Origin: Acididesulfobacillus acetoxydans
GTDB lineage: Bacteria; Bacillota; Desulfitobacteriia; Desulfitobacteriales; Desulfitobacteriaceae
DNA length: 64,000 nucleotides
Reading direction: 5' to 3' (one strand)
Assembly: GCF_900016645.1 (NCBI RefSeq)
Contig: NZ_CDGJ01000110.1
In this document: positions 8,163 through 15,386 of the stretch, one piece after another
Layout of the letters: every line of letters begins with the position of its first letter
Position numbering within the stretch: the first letter of the stretch is position 1
Made by a program: the position numbers and the translations under genes
The notes under the pieces: generated by a model
Told to the model about the DNA's origin: nothing
Databases searched by the model: none
Seen by the model: only the letters and a program-made list of their open reading frames with translations

Positions 8163-9653
8163 TTAGGTTTCCTTTTTCTCAGCATTATACAATCTAGTGA
8201 ATTTAACCGCCTGTTCAAGACGGTCCAGGCATCTCTCCCGACCCAGCACACCCATGACTTCAAACAAACCGGGGCTCACGGTGCGCCCCGTCAGGGCAAG
8301 TCTGGTCGGGTGAATAAGTTGCCCACCCTTGATGGCTAATTCCGCGATCAAGTCGCGATAAGCCCGCTCCGTATTTTCCGCCGTGAAGACCTCAACCTCG
8401 GCCAAGCGCTCTCTCCCTTGGGCGAGCAGATCAGCCGCGCCCGGCCGACCGAAGTATTTCTCTTTGCCTTTTTCCTCATATCCTTCGATATCCCGGAAAA
8501 AGTAGCGACTGGCCTCCGCCAGCTCCTTCAGAGTCTTCACCCGGTCCCTGACAGTCCGGAGAACAGATAAGATGTAGCCATGGTTTTGTTCCGCCTCGAA
8601 TGGGGACAGGATCCCTTCCTCAAGGAGAAAGGGCACTGCCTGGAGTGCCAGCTTCTCTAAGTCACAATCCGTAATGTAGCGGCCGTTGAGCCAGAACAAC
8701 TTCTGTAAATCGTATATGGCCGCTGTCTTAGAAACCTTCTCCAGGGAAAACGACGGAACAACCTCCGCCGGAGATATGATCTCCCCTTGCTCTTCGGCCG
8801 GAGACCAACCGAGAAGTGTCAAATAATTAGCCACGGCTTCCGGCAAGCAGCCCATCTCTTTGAATTCGCTGACCGAAGTCGCTCCGTGTCGCTTGCTCAG
8901 CTTGCTCCGGTCAGGTGCCAGGATCATAGACAAATGGGCAAATTGGGGAATTTCGTAAGCCAAAGCCTCATAAATCAGCTGTTGCTTAGGGGTATTGGGC
9001 AAATGTTCCTCAGCTCTGATGACATGGCTGATCCGCATGGCATGATCATCCACCACACAGGCAAAATTGTAGGCCGGCAAACCGTTCGATTTTACGATAA
9101 TGAAGTCATCGAACTGGTCCCGGGGAAAACTGACGGTCCCGCGTATCATATCCTTTACCAAGATCCGATCGCACTCCGGCACTTTGAGGCGAATAACCGG
9201 TTTCAGCCCCTGCTCCAGTCTCCCCCGAACTTCACTGGCAGCCAGAGAACGGCATTTGCCGCTGTAGAGAAGAGGCAAACCTTCCCGGCGCCGCACCTCG
9301 CGTTCCGCCGCCAGTTCCTCCTCGCTGCAAAAGCAATAATAGGCTTTGCCTTCTTCAACTAGGGCTTTGGCTGCGGCAGTATAGAATTCCTGCCGCTGTG
9401 ATTGGTAATATGGCCCGTAATCTCCCCCCTTTTCCGGCCCTTCGTCCCAATCCACTCCCAACCAGCGCAGGCTGCCGAGAATTTGCGCAACCGAATCTTC
9501 TTTCATTCGGTTGCTGTCTGTATCTTCGATGCGAAGAACCAGTTTACCCCTGTTGTGGCGCGCAAAGAGCCAATTGAATAGCGCCGTCCTGGCCCCACCT
9601 ATGTGCAAATAGCCCGTGGGGCTGGGCGCAAAACGCACCCTTACTTCTTCCAT
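8163..9653 (-). CDS. gltX: Glutamyl-tRNA synthetase
   Basis: Class I synthetase that charges tRNA-Glu, 496 residues, normal length for the bacterial enzyme. The N-terminus VRFAPSPTGYLHIGGARTAL holds the HIGH-type motif (HIGG at 17-20) and the KMSKS-type motif is KLSKR near residue 257. A helical anticodon-binding domain forms the last 170 residues. In Clostridia GluRS often also charges tRNA-Gln for transamidation; the sequence cannot show whether this one does. The gene lies just upstream of tRNA-Glu, an apt but probably chance neighbour with a separate promoter. Confidence 0.97.
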   Translation of the reverse strand: MEEVRVRFAPSPTGYLHIGGARTALFNWLFARHNRGKLVLRIEDTDSNRMKEDSVAQILGSLRWLGVDWDEGPEKGGDYGPYYQSQRQEFYTAAAKALVEEGKAYYCFCSEEELAAEREVRRREGLPLLYSGKCRSLAASEVRGRLEQGLKPVIRLKVPECDRILVKDMIRGTVSFPRDQFDDFIIVKSNGLPAYNFACVVDDHAMRISHVIRAEEHLPNTPKQQLIYEALAYEIPQFAHLSMILAPDRSKLSKRHGATSVSEFKEMGCLPEAVANYLTLLGWSPAEEQGEIISPAEVVPSFSLEKVSKTAAIYDLQKLFWLNGRYITDCDLEKLALQAVPFLLEEGILSPFEAEQNHGYILSVLRTVRDRVKTLKELAEASRYFFRDIEGYEEKGKEKYFGRPGAADLLAQGRERLAEVEVFTAENTERAYRDLIAELAIKGGQLIHPTRLALTGRTVSPGLFEVMGVLGRERCLDRLEQAVKFTRLYNAEKKET

Positions 9654-9798
9654 AAAAATCTCCTCGAATATCTAATATCTAAGCCTGATTGGTCCTATTT
9701 TGCGAATTGCTTACATAAGGGCAAGTACAATCTCACTCTTTCTTCACGCTCCGCATGGCTAACCCCTTGGCGATCACCGATCGCACCACGGCGGAGCA

Positions 9799-10206
9799 TC
9801 AGCCACCGGCCGGATTCTTGGTAAGGCATTCATGCCCGGTGTTCGCCCCGGTATGTTTCTGAATATCCTCCAACGTAGAACAGCATTGAACCTCCGCCAC
9901 ATGGTGGAGAATTTCCTCTTCGGTCACATTCAGACAATAGCAAATCGGAACCGGGGGCGTGATTTCCTTGAACCATATTTTGTTTTTTAGCCGGTCCTGT
10001 GTGTAAACTCTGCCTTCAGCCTGGAAGTAGGCAACCTCACACTTCGGGTTACGGCAGAGAAAATATTGTTCCTCGTCCGCGGGCAGCTCGATTTCCGGCA
10101 ACACCTGATGAACGACCGTAGTCTTGCGCACCCGTTGACCCGGTGCGCCACAGGTCGGACATCCGGCGCCAGCCGGTACCGTCGACTTCGTAAGATTAAG
10201 TTGCAT
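9799..10206 (-). CDS. CopZ-like zinc and [2Fe-2S]-binding protein
   Basis: Two metal domains in 135 residues. Residues ~10-60 resemble the zinc domain of Archaeoglobus CopZ (CPTCG ... CRNPKC). Residues ~85-130 resemble a BFD-type [2Fe-2S] domain with CYC, CC and a last cysteine in HECL. The copper-carrying HMA domain of full CopZ is absent, so a copper chaperone role is not certain. The ATG at 10206 lies six bases after GGGG; a GTG at 10224 is less likely. A CRP-like site lies 58 bases upstream, and a csoR gene is about 1.1 kb away. Confidence 0.75.
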   Translation of the reverse strand: MQLNLTKSTVPAGAGCPTCGAPGQRVRKTTVVHQVLPEIELPADEEQYFLCRNPKCEVAYFQAEGRVYTQDRLKNKIWFKEITPPVPICYCLNVTEEEILHHVAEVQCCSTLEDIQKHTGANTGHECLTKNPAGG

Positions 10207-10263
10207 CTGAACCCCTTTCTCCACAAACTACCTTGTCAGAACATTTGGGTAATCCCTTTTGAC

Positions 10264-10306
10264 TGTGATCTGTATCACACACTAAGTCATAACTTGCTGC
10301 TAATAT
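10264..10306 (+). promoter_or_regulatory. CRP/FNR-type site and -10 box in class II geometry
   Basis: TGTGATCTGTATCACA (10264-10279) is a perfect TGTGA-N6-TCACA palindrome. TAATAT (10301-10306) on the plus strand places a start near 10313, which puts the palindrome centre about 41.5 bases upstream, the position for class II activation by CRP/FNR-family proteins. No good -35 box is present, as expected for an activator-dependent promoter. It would drive the small Cys-rich gene at 10454; it could also affect the divergent CopZ-like gene. Confidence 0.6.
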
Positions 10307-10453
10307 ATAGTAACCACTTTACAGAAACCACTCTACCATAACCACTCTAGCGCAACCACTTTGGCTAACTTTCATGCGGAGGCACTCGGCCGCCACATGA
10401 AATACAACCGTTCGGCAGCAAACGGCAAAATTTTTAAGAGGGAGGCAGAAATC

Positions 10454-10651
10454 ATGCTCGAACCTGACCATTCGATCGTCTGCAGCGCCTGTGACATCTG
10501 CCACCAAGAAAAACCTGCGGAACTGATGTGCACCTTTGTCGTTGAAGGAGAACCCGCAGAAAAAATCGAGAAAACCTGTTGGTGCGTCTGCGAGGATTGT
10601 CTGCCCGTCCTCGAAAAGGTTAATGCCTATTATGAGGATGCCGTCCGCTGA
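10454..10651 (+). CDS. Small cysteine-rich protein, 65 residues
   Basis: Not recognised as a named family. The ATG at 10454 follows GAGGGAGG. Two cysteine clusters, CSACDIC near residue 10 and CWCVCEDC near residue 42, suggest a zinc-ribbon or treble-clef fold. No membrane segment is visible. It is divergent from the CopZ-like gene, with a CRP-like site between them. A role in metal or redox handling is inferred only from the cysteines and neighbours. Confidence 0.65.
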   Translation: MLEPDHSIVCSACDICHQEKPAELMCTFVVEGEPAEKIEKTCWCVCEDCLPVLEKVNAYYEDAVR

Positions 10652-10718
10652 GAGGTGACTCCGCGCCTTGACATCCCGGGTAAAGGAAGACAGTGGTGCG
10701 GAAAAGCGCATCGCTGTC

Positions 10719-10886
10719 TCTACATTCCTGCCCGGGCACTGCGGTTATGACCCGTACCTGGCTGCTCCGGTATTATAACCTGCACCTGGGCGCCCCGGCG
10801 TTACGACCGTGCCTGGGCACCCCCAGTATTGTGACCCGTACCTGGCCGCTCCGGTATTATGACCTGTTCCGGGCCACCCTTGTCGT
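10719..10886. repeat. 28-bp tandem repeat, five to six units
   Basis: Units begin at 10747, 10775, 10803, 10831 and 10859, exactly 28 bases apart; a degenerate copy precedes them at 10719. Units 1 and 4 differ at only about three positions. The shared core is GACCCGTACCTGG followed by a CTCCGGTATT-like end. The period is not a multiple of three and no convincing gene spans it, so it is probably an intergenic minisatellite. It fills the convergent gap between the small Cys-rich gene and trxA. Confidence 0.85.
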
Positions 10887-10985
10887 ATGAGTCGTTTGAC
10901 GGGGGGGCGCCTGATCTCGTCTTATGAACAGAGCCTCGGCACACAGATCTTGCGACCCTGTTCACGGTCCCAGCCTGGTTTTCCC

Positions 10986-11315
10986 TTAAGCGTGGCGATC
11001 GAGCATCTTGACCAAATCCCCTTTGGAACGGAAGCCGATGATTTTGTCCACCATTTTTCCGCCCTTAAACACACCCAAGGTTGGGATGCTCATGACCCCA
11101 TATTGGCTGGCCACCGAGCCGTTAGCGTCGACATCCAGTTTTCCCACGACGACCCGACCCGCGTATTCGTTGGACAGTTCTTCCACTATCGGAGCCACCA
11201 TACGACAGGGTGCACACCAAGCCGCCCAGAAATCGACCAGTACCGGTTTCTCCGATTTTAACACATCCGTGTCCCAGTTACCCGCCGTCAAAGTTTTAAT
11301 GTTTAGCCCCGCCAT
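10986..11315 (-). CDS. trxA: Thioredoxin
   Basis: Cytoplasmic thiol-disulfide reductant, 109 residues, the usual length. The active site is WCAPC (C34, C37); most thioredoxins have WCGPC, and the Ala variant is a known natural form. The cis-proline is in SIPTL near residue 75. It lies 32 bases downstream of csoR on the same strand with no terminator between, so the two genes are probably cotranscribed and under the CsoR-type operator. Confidence 0.95.
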   Translation of the reverse strand: MAGLNIKTLTAGNWDTDVLKSEKPVLVDFWAAWCAPCRMVAPIVEELSNEYAGRVVVGKLDVDANGSVASQYGVMSIPTLGVFKGGKMVDKIIGFRSKGDLVKMLDRHA

Positions 11316-11347
11316 GACACATTCCTCCTCATACTGCCTGTTTTAAC

Positions 11348-11626
11348 CTACTTGACAAATTTCGTGAGCACCCCAATCAGTTCCTCGATGGCGCCTTCCT
11401 TATCATTGTTTTCGACCGCCTGGAGCAAACAGCCTCGCGAATGATGTTCAAACACGATCGTCCCTACTTTATTGATCGCCGCCCGTACCGCCGCGACCTG
11501 CACCAGGACATCAACGCAGTACTTGTCATTTTCTACCATGCGCTGCAGCCCTTTGACCTGTCCTTCAATTTTACGCAAGCGTCGAATAAGGTCTTCTTTA
11601 GCTTCTGAATAAGGAGCTGGAACCAT
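11348..11626 (-). CDS. csoR: CsoR-family metal-sensing repressor
   Basis: All-helical DNA-binding repressor (DUF156), 92 residues. The Cu(I) ligand set of CsoR is complete: C37, H62 and C66, with the same spacing as C36-H61-C65 in Mycobacterium tuberculosis CsoR. That makes copper the likely signal rather than nickel, formaldehyde or sulfane sulfur. The start follows GAGGAGGGC. The promoter upstream is nearly consensus and carries a TACCC...GGGTA palindrome just past the start point, as expected for autorepression. No copper ATPase is in the window; the cotranscribed gene is trxA. Confidence 0.92.
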   Translation of the reverse strand: MVPAPYSEAKEDLIRRLRKIEGQVKGLQRMVENDKYCVDVLVQVAAVRAAINKVGTIVFEHHSRGCLLQAVENNDKEGAIEELIGVLTKFVK

Positions 11627-11644
11627 CGTTTAGCCCTCCTCGTA

Positions 11645-11659
11645 TACCCTGCGGGGGTA
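11645..11659 (-). promoter_or_regulatory. CsoR-type operator
   Basis: TACCCTGCGGGGGTA is a GC-rich pseudo-palindrome of the form TACCC-N-GGGTA known from CsoR operators. It lies between the promoter and the csoR start codon. Confidence 0.6.
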
Positions 11660-11670
11660 ATCACACATCC

Positions 11671-11700
11671 ATTATACAAAGATCAAACGCTTCCTGTCAA
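11671..11700 (-). promoter_or_regulatory. Promoter of csoR-trxA
   Basis: A perfect TTGACA (11695-11700) and a perfect TATAAT (11671-11676) are 18 bases apart on the minus strand. It is one of the strongest-looking promoters of the window. Confidence 0.8.
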
Positions 11701-11961
11701 AGGGATTCTGCCCAAAACGGCTCAAGAAACAGTCACGAAATGCCCGTTCACAAAGCAAAGCAAAAATACTGCCCGACAGACGGCCTGGCTCACAAGGCGC
11801 ATTTTCAAAAACTCGACCGGCGCTGTAATCGCGACGCCGTAATCACTCACCTGAGCAGCCGGCAAACCCGGAAATCGGCCTGGACTCCTCCTAAGCGAAA
11901 CGGCTTCCAAGCCCGCAGCCGTCCGGACACGCTTCCCGCCCCACGGTAACCCAACGATTCT
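11701..11961. other. Intergenic between csoR promoter and aspS end
   Basis: No gene with a ribosome-binding site, no repeat and no convincing terminator of aspS could be seen here. Confidence 0.5.
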
Positions 11962-13746
11962 TTAACCGATTTTAGCCCGGACAATGTCCGTCTTCAGGTG
12001 CAATTCATTGAGCTGTTTGGCTGAGACAGCGGACGGGGCCTGAGACATAAGATCGGCCGCACTCTGGGTTTTGGGAAAAGCGATCACATCCCGGATATTA
12101 TCTTTTCCCGTCAGGAGCATTATTAAGCGGTCCAAACCGAAAGCGATCCCTCCATGGGGCGGAGTGCCGTATTCGAAGGCTTCCAAGAGGTAGCCGAACT
12201 TGCTCTCGGCGTCTTCCCGGGAGAGACCCAGAAGCTGAAACATCCGCTCCTGCACCTCGCGGCGGTGAATCCGGATACTCCCGCCTCCCAACTCCACGCC
12301 GTTCAGGACCAAGTCGTAGGCTTTCGCGCGCACGCTCTGAGGAGCCGTCGCGAGCAAGGGCAAATCCTCTTCCATCGGTGAGGTGAAGGGATGGTGAATC
12401 GCCACATAGCGTTTTTCGCTCTCATCATACTCCAATAAAGGAAACTCTGTCACCCAGAGAAAGTTCAATACCCCCGCCGGAATAAGATTTAAACGCCGGC
12501 CCAATTCCAAACGCAGGTGTCCCAAGGCGTCGAAGACCACCTGCTCTTTGTCCGCCACAAAGAATAGGATGTCCCCCGTTTTGCCGCCCATGCGCTTGAG
12601 CAGGGCCTGAAGCTGCTCTTGCGTAAAAAATTTGGCGATCGGCGACTTTACCCCTTCTTGCGTAAGGACGATATAGGCTAACCCTTTAGCGCCGAACGTG
12701 CGAACAAACTCGACCAGACCGTCAATTTCGCGCCTGGGAAGTCCCGCCGCCCCTTTGGCACAGAGCCCTTTCACCCGGCCGCCTTTGGCCACGGCATTGG
12801 CGAATACTTTAAACTCCGTTTCAGCCACGAGGTCTCCCACTTCAATCAGTTCCAAGCCAAAGCGGATGTCCGGTTTGTCGGAGCCAAAGCGTTCCATTCC
12901 TTCACGGTAAGTGAGCCTGGGAAAGGGAGTCTTGATTTGTCTGTCCGTCGTGCCGGCAAAGATCAGGGCTATCAGTTCCTCCATTAAGGGTAAGATATCC
13001 TCCGGCTCCACGAAAGACATTTCCACATCGAGTTGGGTAAATTCCGGCTGACGGTCCGCCCGCAGATCCTCATCCCGGAAACAGCGTACGATCTGGAAAT
13101 ACTTTTCCAGACCCGAGACCATCAATAACTGCTTAAAAATTTGCGGGGACTGCGGCAAGGCATAAAATTCCCCCGGATGTACCCGGCTGGGAACCAGATA
13201 ATCCCGGGCCCCCTCCGGGCTGGATTTGATCAGCATAGGAGTTTCGATTTCCAAGAAACCATGAGCGTCGAAAAAGTTGCGCATAATCTGAGTGACACGG
13301 TGCCGGATCATGAGAATCTCCTGCATTTCGGGGCGGCGCAGGTCGAGATAACGGTATTTCAGGCGCAGTGTCTCATCCACATCCAGGTCGTCCTCAATAT
13401 AAAAAGGAGGGGTTTTGGCCCGGTTTAGAATATCAAGGCTTTCCGCCACCACTTCCACTTCTCCGGTAGCCAAGCTGCCGTTCTCCGAGCCTTCCGGACG
13501 GAGTCTCACCCGTCCCCGAATGGAAACGACATATTCCGAACGCAGGCGTTCGGCCCGGGCAAAACCCTCCCCCGGCATGTCCGGGTTAAAAACCGCTTGC
13601 ACCAAGCCGGAACGGTCGCGCACATCGGCAAAGATCACCCCTCCGTGATCGCGACGCCTTTGGATCCAGCCTAAGAGCCTCACTGTTTCTCCCGCATGCT
13701 CTGCCCGCAAGCGGCCTCCTTCGGTTCTTTCTCCTAAAAGTGTCAT
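11962..13746 (-). CDS. aspS: Aspartyl-tRNA synthetase
   Basis: Class II synthetase of the bacterial type, 594 residues. An OB-fold anticodon domain covers about residues 1-105. The catalytic core has the flipping-loop region and motif 2 FRDEDLRADRQPEFTQLD near 220. The bacterial GAD insertion lies around residues 285-415. Motif 3, GLDRLIMLL, is near 537. GGAGGAGGAG precedes the ATG, and the gene starts one base after the hisS stop, so both are translated from one T-box-controlled message. Confidence 0.97.
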   Translation of the reverse strand: MTLLGERTEGGRLRAEHAGETVRLLGWIQRRRDHGGVIFADVRDRSGLVQAVFNPDMPGEGFARAERLRSEYVVSIRGRVRLRPEGSENGSLATGEVEVVAESLDILNRAKTPPFYIEDDLDVDETLRLKYRYLDLRRPEMQEILMIRHRVTQIMRNFFDAHGFLEIETPMLIKSSPEGARDYLVPSRVHPGEFYALPQSPQIFKQLLMVSGLEKYFQIVRCFRDEDLRADRQPEFTQLDVEMSFVEPEDILPLMEELIALIFAGTTDRQIKTPFPRLTYREGMERFGSDKPDIRFGLELIEVGDLVAETEFKVFANAVAKGGRVKGLCAKGAAGLPRREIDGLVEFVRTFGAKGLAYIVLTQEGVKSPIAKFFTQEQLQALLKRMGGKTGDILFFVADKEQVVFDALGHLRLELGRRLNLIPAGVLNFLWVTEFPLLEYDESEKRYVAIHHPFTSPMEEDLPLLATAPQSVRAKAYDLVLNGVELGGGSIRIHRREVQERMFQLLGLSREDAESKFGYLLEAFEYGTPPHGGIAFGLDRLIMLLTGKDNIRDVIAFPKTQSAADLMSQAPSAVSAKQLNELHLKTDIVRAKIG

Positions 13747-13747
13747 C

Positions 13748-15025
13748 CTACTTCTCCTCCTCCTCCTTGTACTTAGCGCTCACCGTTGTGAGAATGTCCG
13801 GCCACGCGATTTCGGCCTGTTCCCCGAGGGTCAAATCCCGTAAAATCGCGACCTGCCGCTTGAGTTCCTCGTCCCCCAAAATCAGTGCCAACCTGGCGCC
13901 TTGGCGATCTGCTTGCTTGAGCTGAGCCTTCAGGCCCCGCCCCAGCAGATCCATCCCGGACGGCACCCCCGCTTGCCTCAGAGAACTCAAGAGGGAGAAA
14001 CCCTGCCGTTGTGCCTCTTTGCCTAAGGCCACCACTACCGCGAATGGCCCGTGCTCACGATCCTGCAGGTTCTGCTGCAGTTCAAGTGCTGCCAGCACCC
14101 TTTCCAGCCCCATCGCAAAGCCAATGGCCGGTGTCGGCGGCCCGCCGATTTCCTCGACCAGGCCGTCATAGCGACCTCCGCCGCAGATCGCGCTCTGAGC
14201 GCCGATTTCTTCCACCATAATTTCAAAAGCCGTCCTGCGGTAATAATCCAGTCCCCGCACCAAGCGGGGGTCCGGCCGGTAAGTGACGCCGGCCGCCGTT
14301 AGAAATTCCTGAACCTCCCCAAAGTGCTCCCGGCAATCCTCGCAGAGCGTATCCGCCGTAGTGGGAGCGCCGCGGCTGACCTCTTGGCAGACAGGGTTCT
14401 TGCAGTCGAGGATGCGCAGCGGATTACGTTCATATCTCTCTTGGCAGTCACGGCAAAGTTCACCCCGCCGGGGGGCCAAGAAATCCCGCAGCCGCCGGCG
14501 GTGCTCCGCCCGGCAAGTGGGGCAGCCGACAGAATTAATGTGAACTTCCAGATCCCTCAGACCCAGCCGCCGGTAGAGGTCCCAGACCAAGGAGATGACC
14601 TCGGCATCGACTACCGGTTTGTCCGCCCCCAACACTTCCACCCCGAACTGGTGAAACTGGCGGTAACGCCCGGACTGCGGCTTTTCGTAACGAAACATGG
14701 GCCCGACATAATAGAGTTTCACCGGTTGGGCCTGAGCATACAGTTTATCTTCCACATAAGCCCGGCAGACGGAGGCCGTACCTTCCGGACGCAGCGTGAG
14801 AGAACGGTCCGCTTTGTCCGGGAAGGTATACATTTCTTTGTTCACGATGTCTGTCGTTTCACCGACACCGCGTTGAAAAAGTTCCGTGGCTTCAAATATG
14901 GGAGTCCTGATTTCCTCATATCCGTATTCCCGGCACACAGAGCGAATGATCTCCTCCAGGTGATGCCATTTTCCGATCGGCCCGGGCAAAAGATCTTGCG
15001 TTCCTTTCGGGCGTTGAATCGTCAA
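13748..15025 (-). CDS. hisS: Histidyl-tRNA synthetase
   Basis: Class II enzyme, 425 residues. A TTG start at 15025 follows GGAGGGG. Motif 2 (YVGPMFRYEKPQSGRYRQFHQ) is near residue 105, and the histidine motifs RGLDYYRRTAFE and GGGRYDGL are near residues 259 and 282. The middle of the protein (about 166-232) carries several CxxC pairs, a zinc-ribbon-like insertion seen in some Clostridial HisRS. The anticodon domain is C-terminal. hisS-aspS is a common Firmicutes operon; here it has its own promoter and a T-box leader. Confidence 0.97.
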   Translation of the reverse strand: MTIQRPKGTQDLLPGPIGKWHHLEEIIRSVCREYGYEEIRTPIFEATELFQRGVGETTDIVNKEMYTFPDKADRSLTLRPEGTASVCRAYVEDKLYAQAQPVKLYYVGPMFRYEKPQSGRYRQFHQFGVEVLGADKPVVDAEVISLVWDLYRRLGLRDLEVHINSVGCPTCRAEHRRRLRDFLAPRRGELCRDCQERYERNPLRILDCKNPVCQEVSRGAPTTADTLCEDCREHFGEVQEFLTAAGVTYRPDPRLVRGLDYYRRTAFEIMVEEIGAQSAICGGGRYDGLVEEIGGPPTPAIGFAMGLERVLAALELQQNLQDREHGPFAVVVALGKEAQRQGFSLLSSLRQAGVPSGMDLLGRGLKAQLKQADRQGARLALILGDEELKRQVAILRDLTLGEQAEIAWPDILTTVSAKYKEEEEK

Positions 15026-15049
15026 AGAAACCCCTCCTTATATTCCAGA

Positions 15050-15312
15050 ATAAAAAAATCCCGGTCTCTTGCTGTCAGGCAAGGGACGGGATTCCCGCGG
15101 TGCCACCCTTCTTGACGGATTTACACAAAACCCGCCCACTTTACGGTTTTTAACGTCAACCACCCGGAGCAACACCCCTTACCCCCGCTGTCCTGCGGAA
15201 CATCTCCCGGTCCGGTTCCAGTCTGGCCGGCCCTCCCTGGAGAGAGATATCGTGTTCCGCCTTTTCAGGGGCTTAAACCGGAGTATGGCTCTTGCTTTTT
15301 CGACATTTTCTA
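15050..15312 (-). promoter_or_regulatory. T-box riboswitch leader of hisS-aspS (Asp specifier)
   Basis: The T-box sequence AAGGGTGGCACCGCGGGAAT lies at 15091-15110. Downstream is a terminator stem (15059-15091) with a run of seven T. In stem I, GCGGAACA pairs with TGTTCCGC and GCCCC pairs with GGGG; the 3' side of the internal loop between them reads AGGACAGC, giving specifier codon GAC (Asp). Uncharged tRNA-Asp would prevent termination. The specifier reading comes from hand folding and is less sure than the T-box call. Confidence 0.9.
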
Positions 15313-15316
15313 TAAC

Positions 15317-15345
15317 ATCATAACAACGGAGCCGCGCTTTGTCAA
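15317..15345 (-). promoter_or_regulatory. Promoter of the hisS-aspS leader
   Basis: TTGACA (15340-15345) and TATGAT (15317-15322) are 17 bases apart on the minus strand. It sits just upstream of the T-box leader and just past the hemZ stop codon. Confidence 0.8.
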
Positions 15346-15386
15346 CCGAGCAGAACTCCGCGCCGGCAATACCTAATACCGCCTGC

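Noticed and set aside
7719..8339. 206-codon plus frame over tRNA-Glu and the gltX end
   Set aside because: It runs antisense through a tRNA and its terminator and resembles no protein.
10693..10890. 65-codon frame across the 28-bp repeat
   Set aside because: No ribosome-binding site, and the repeat period is not a multiple of three, so successive units are read in different frames.
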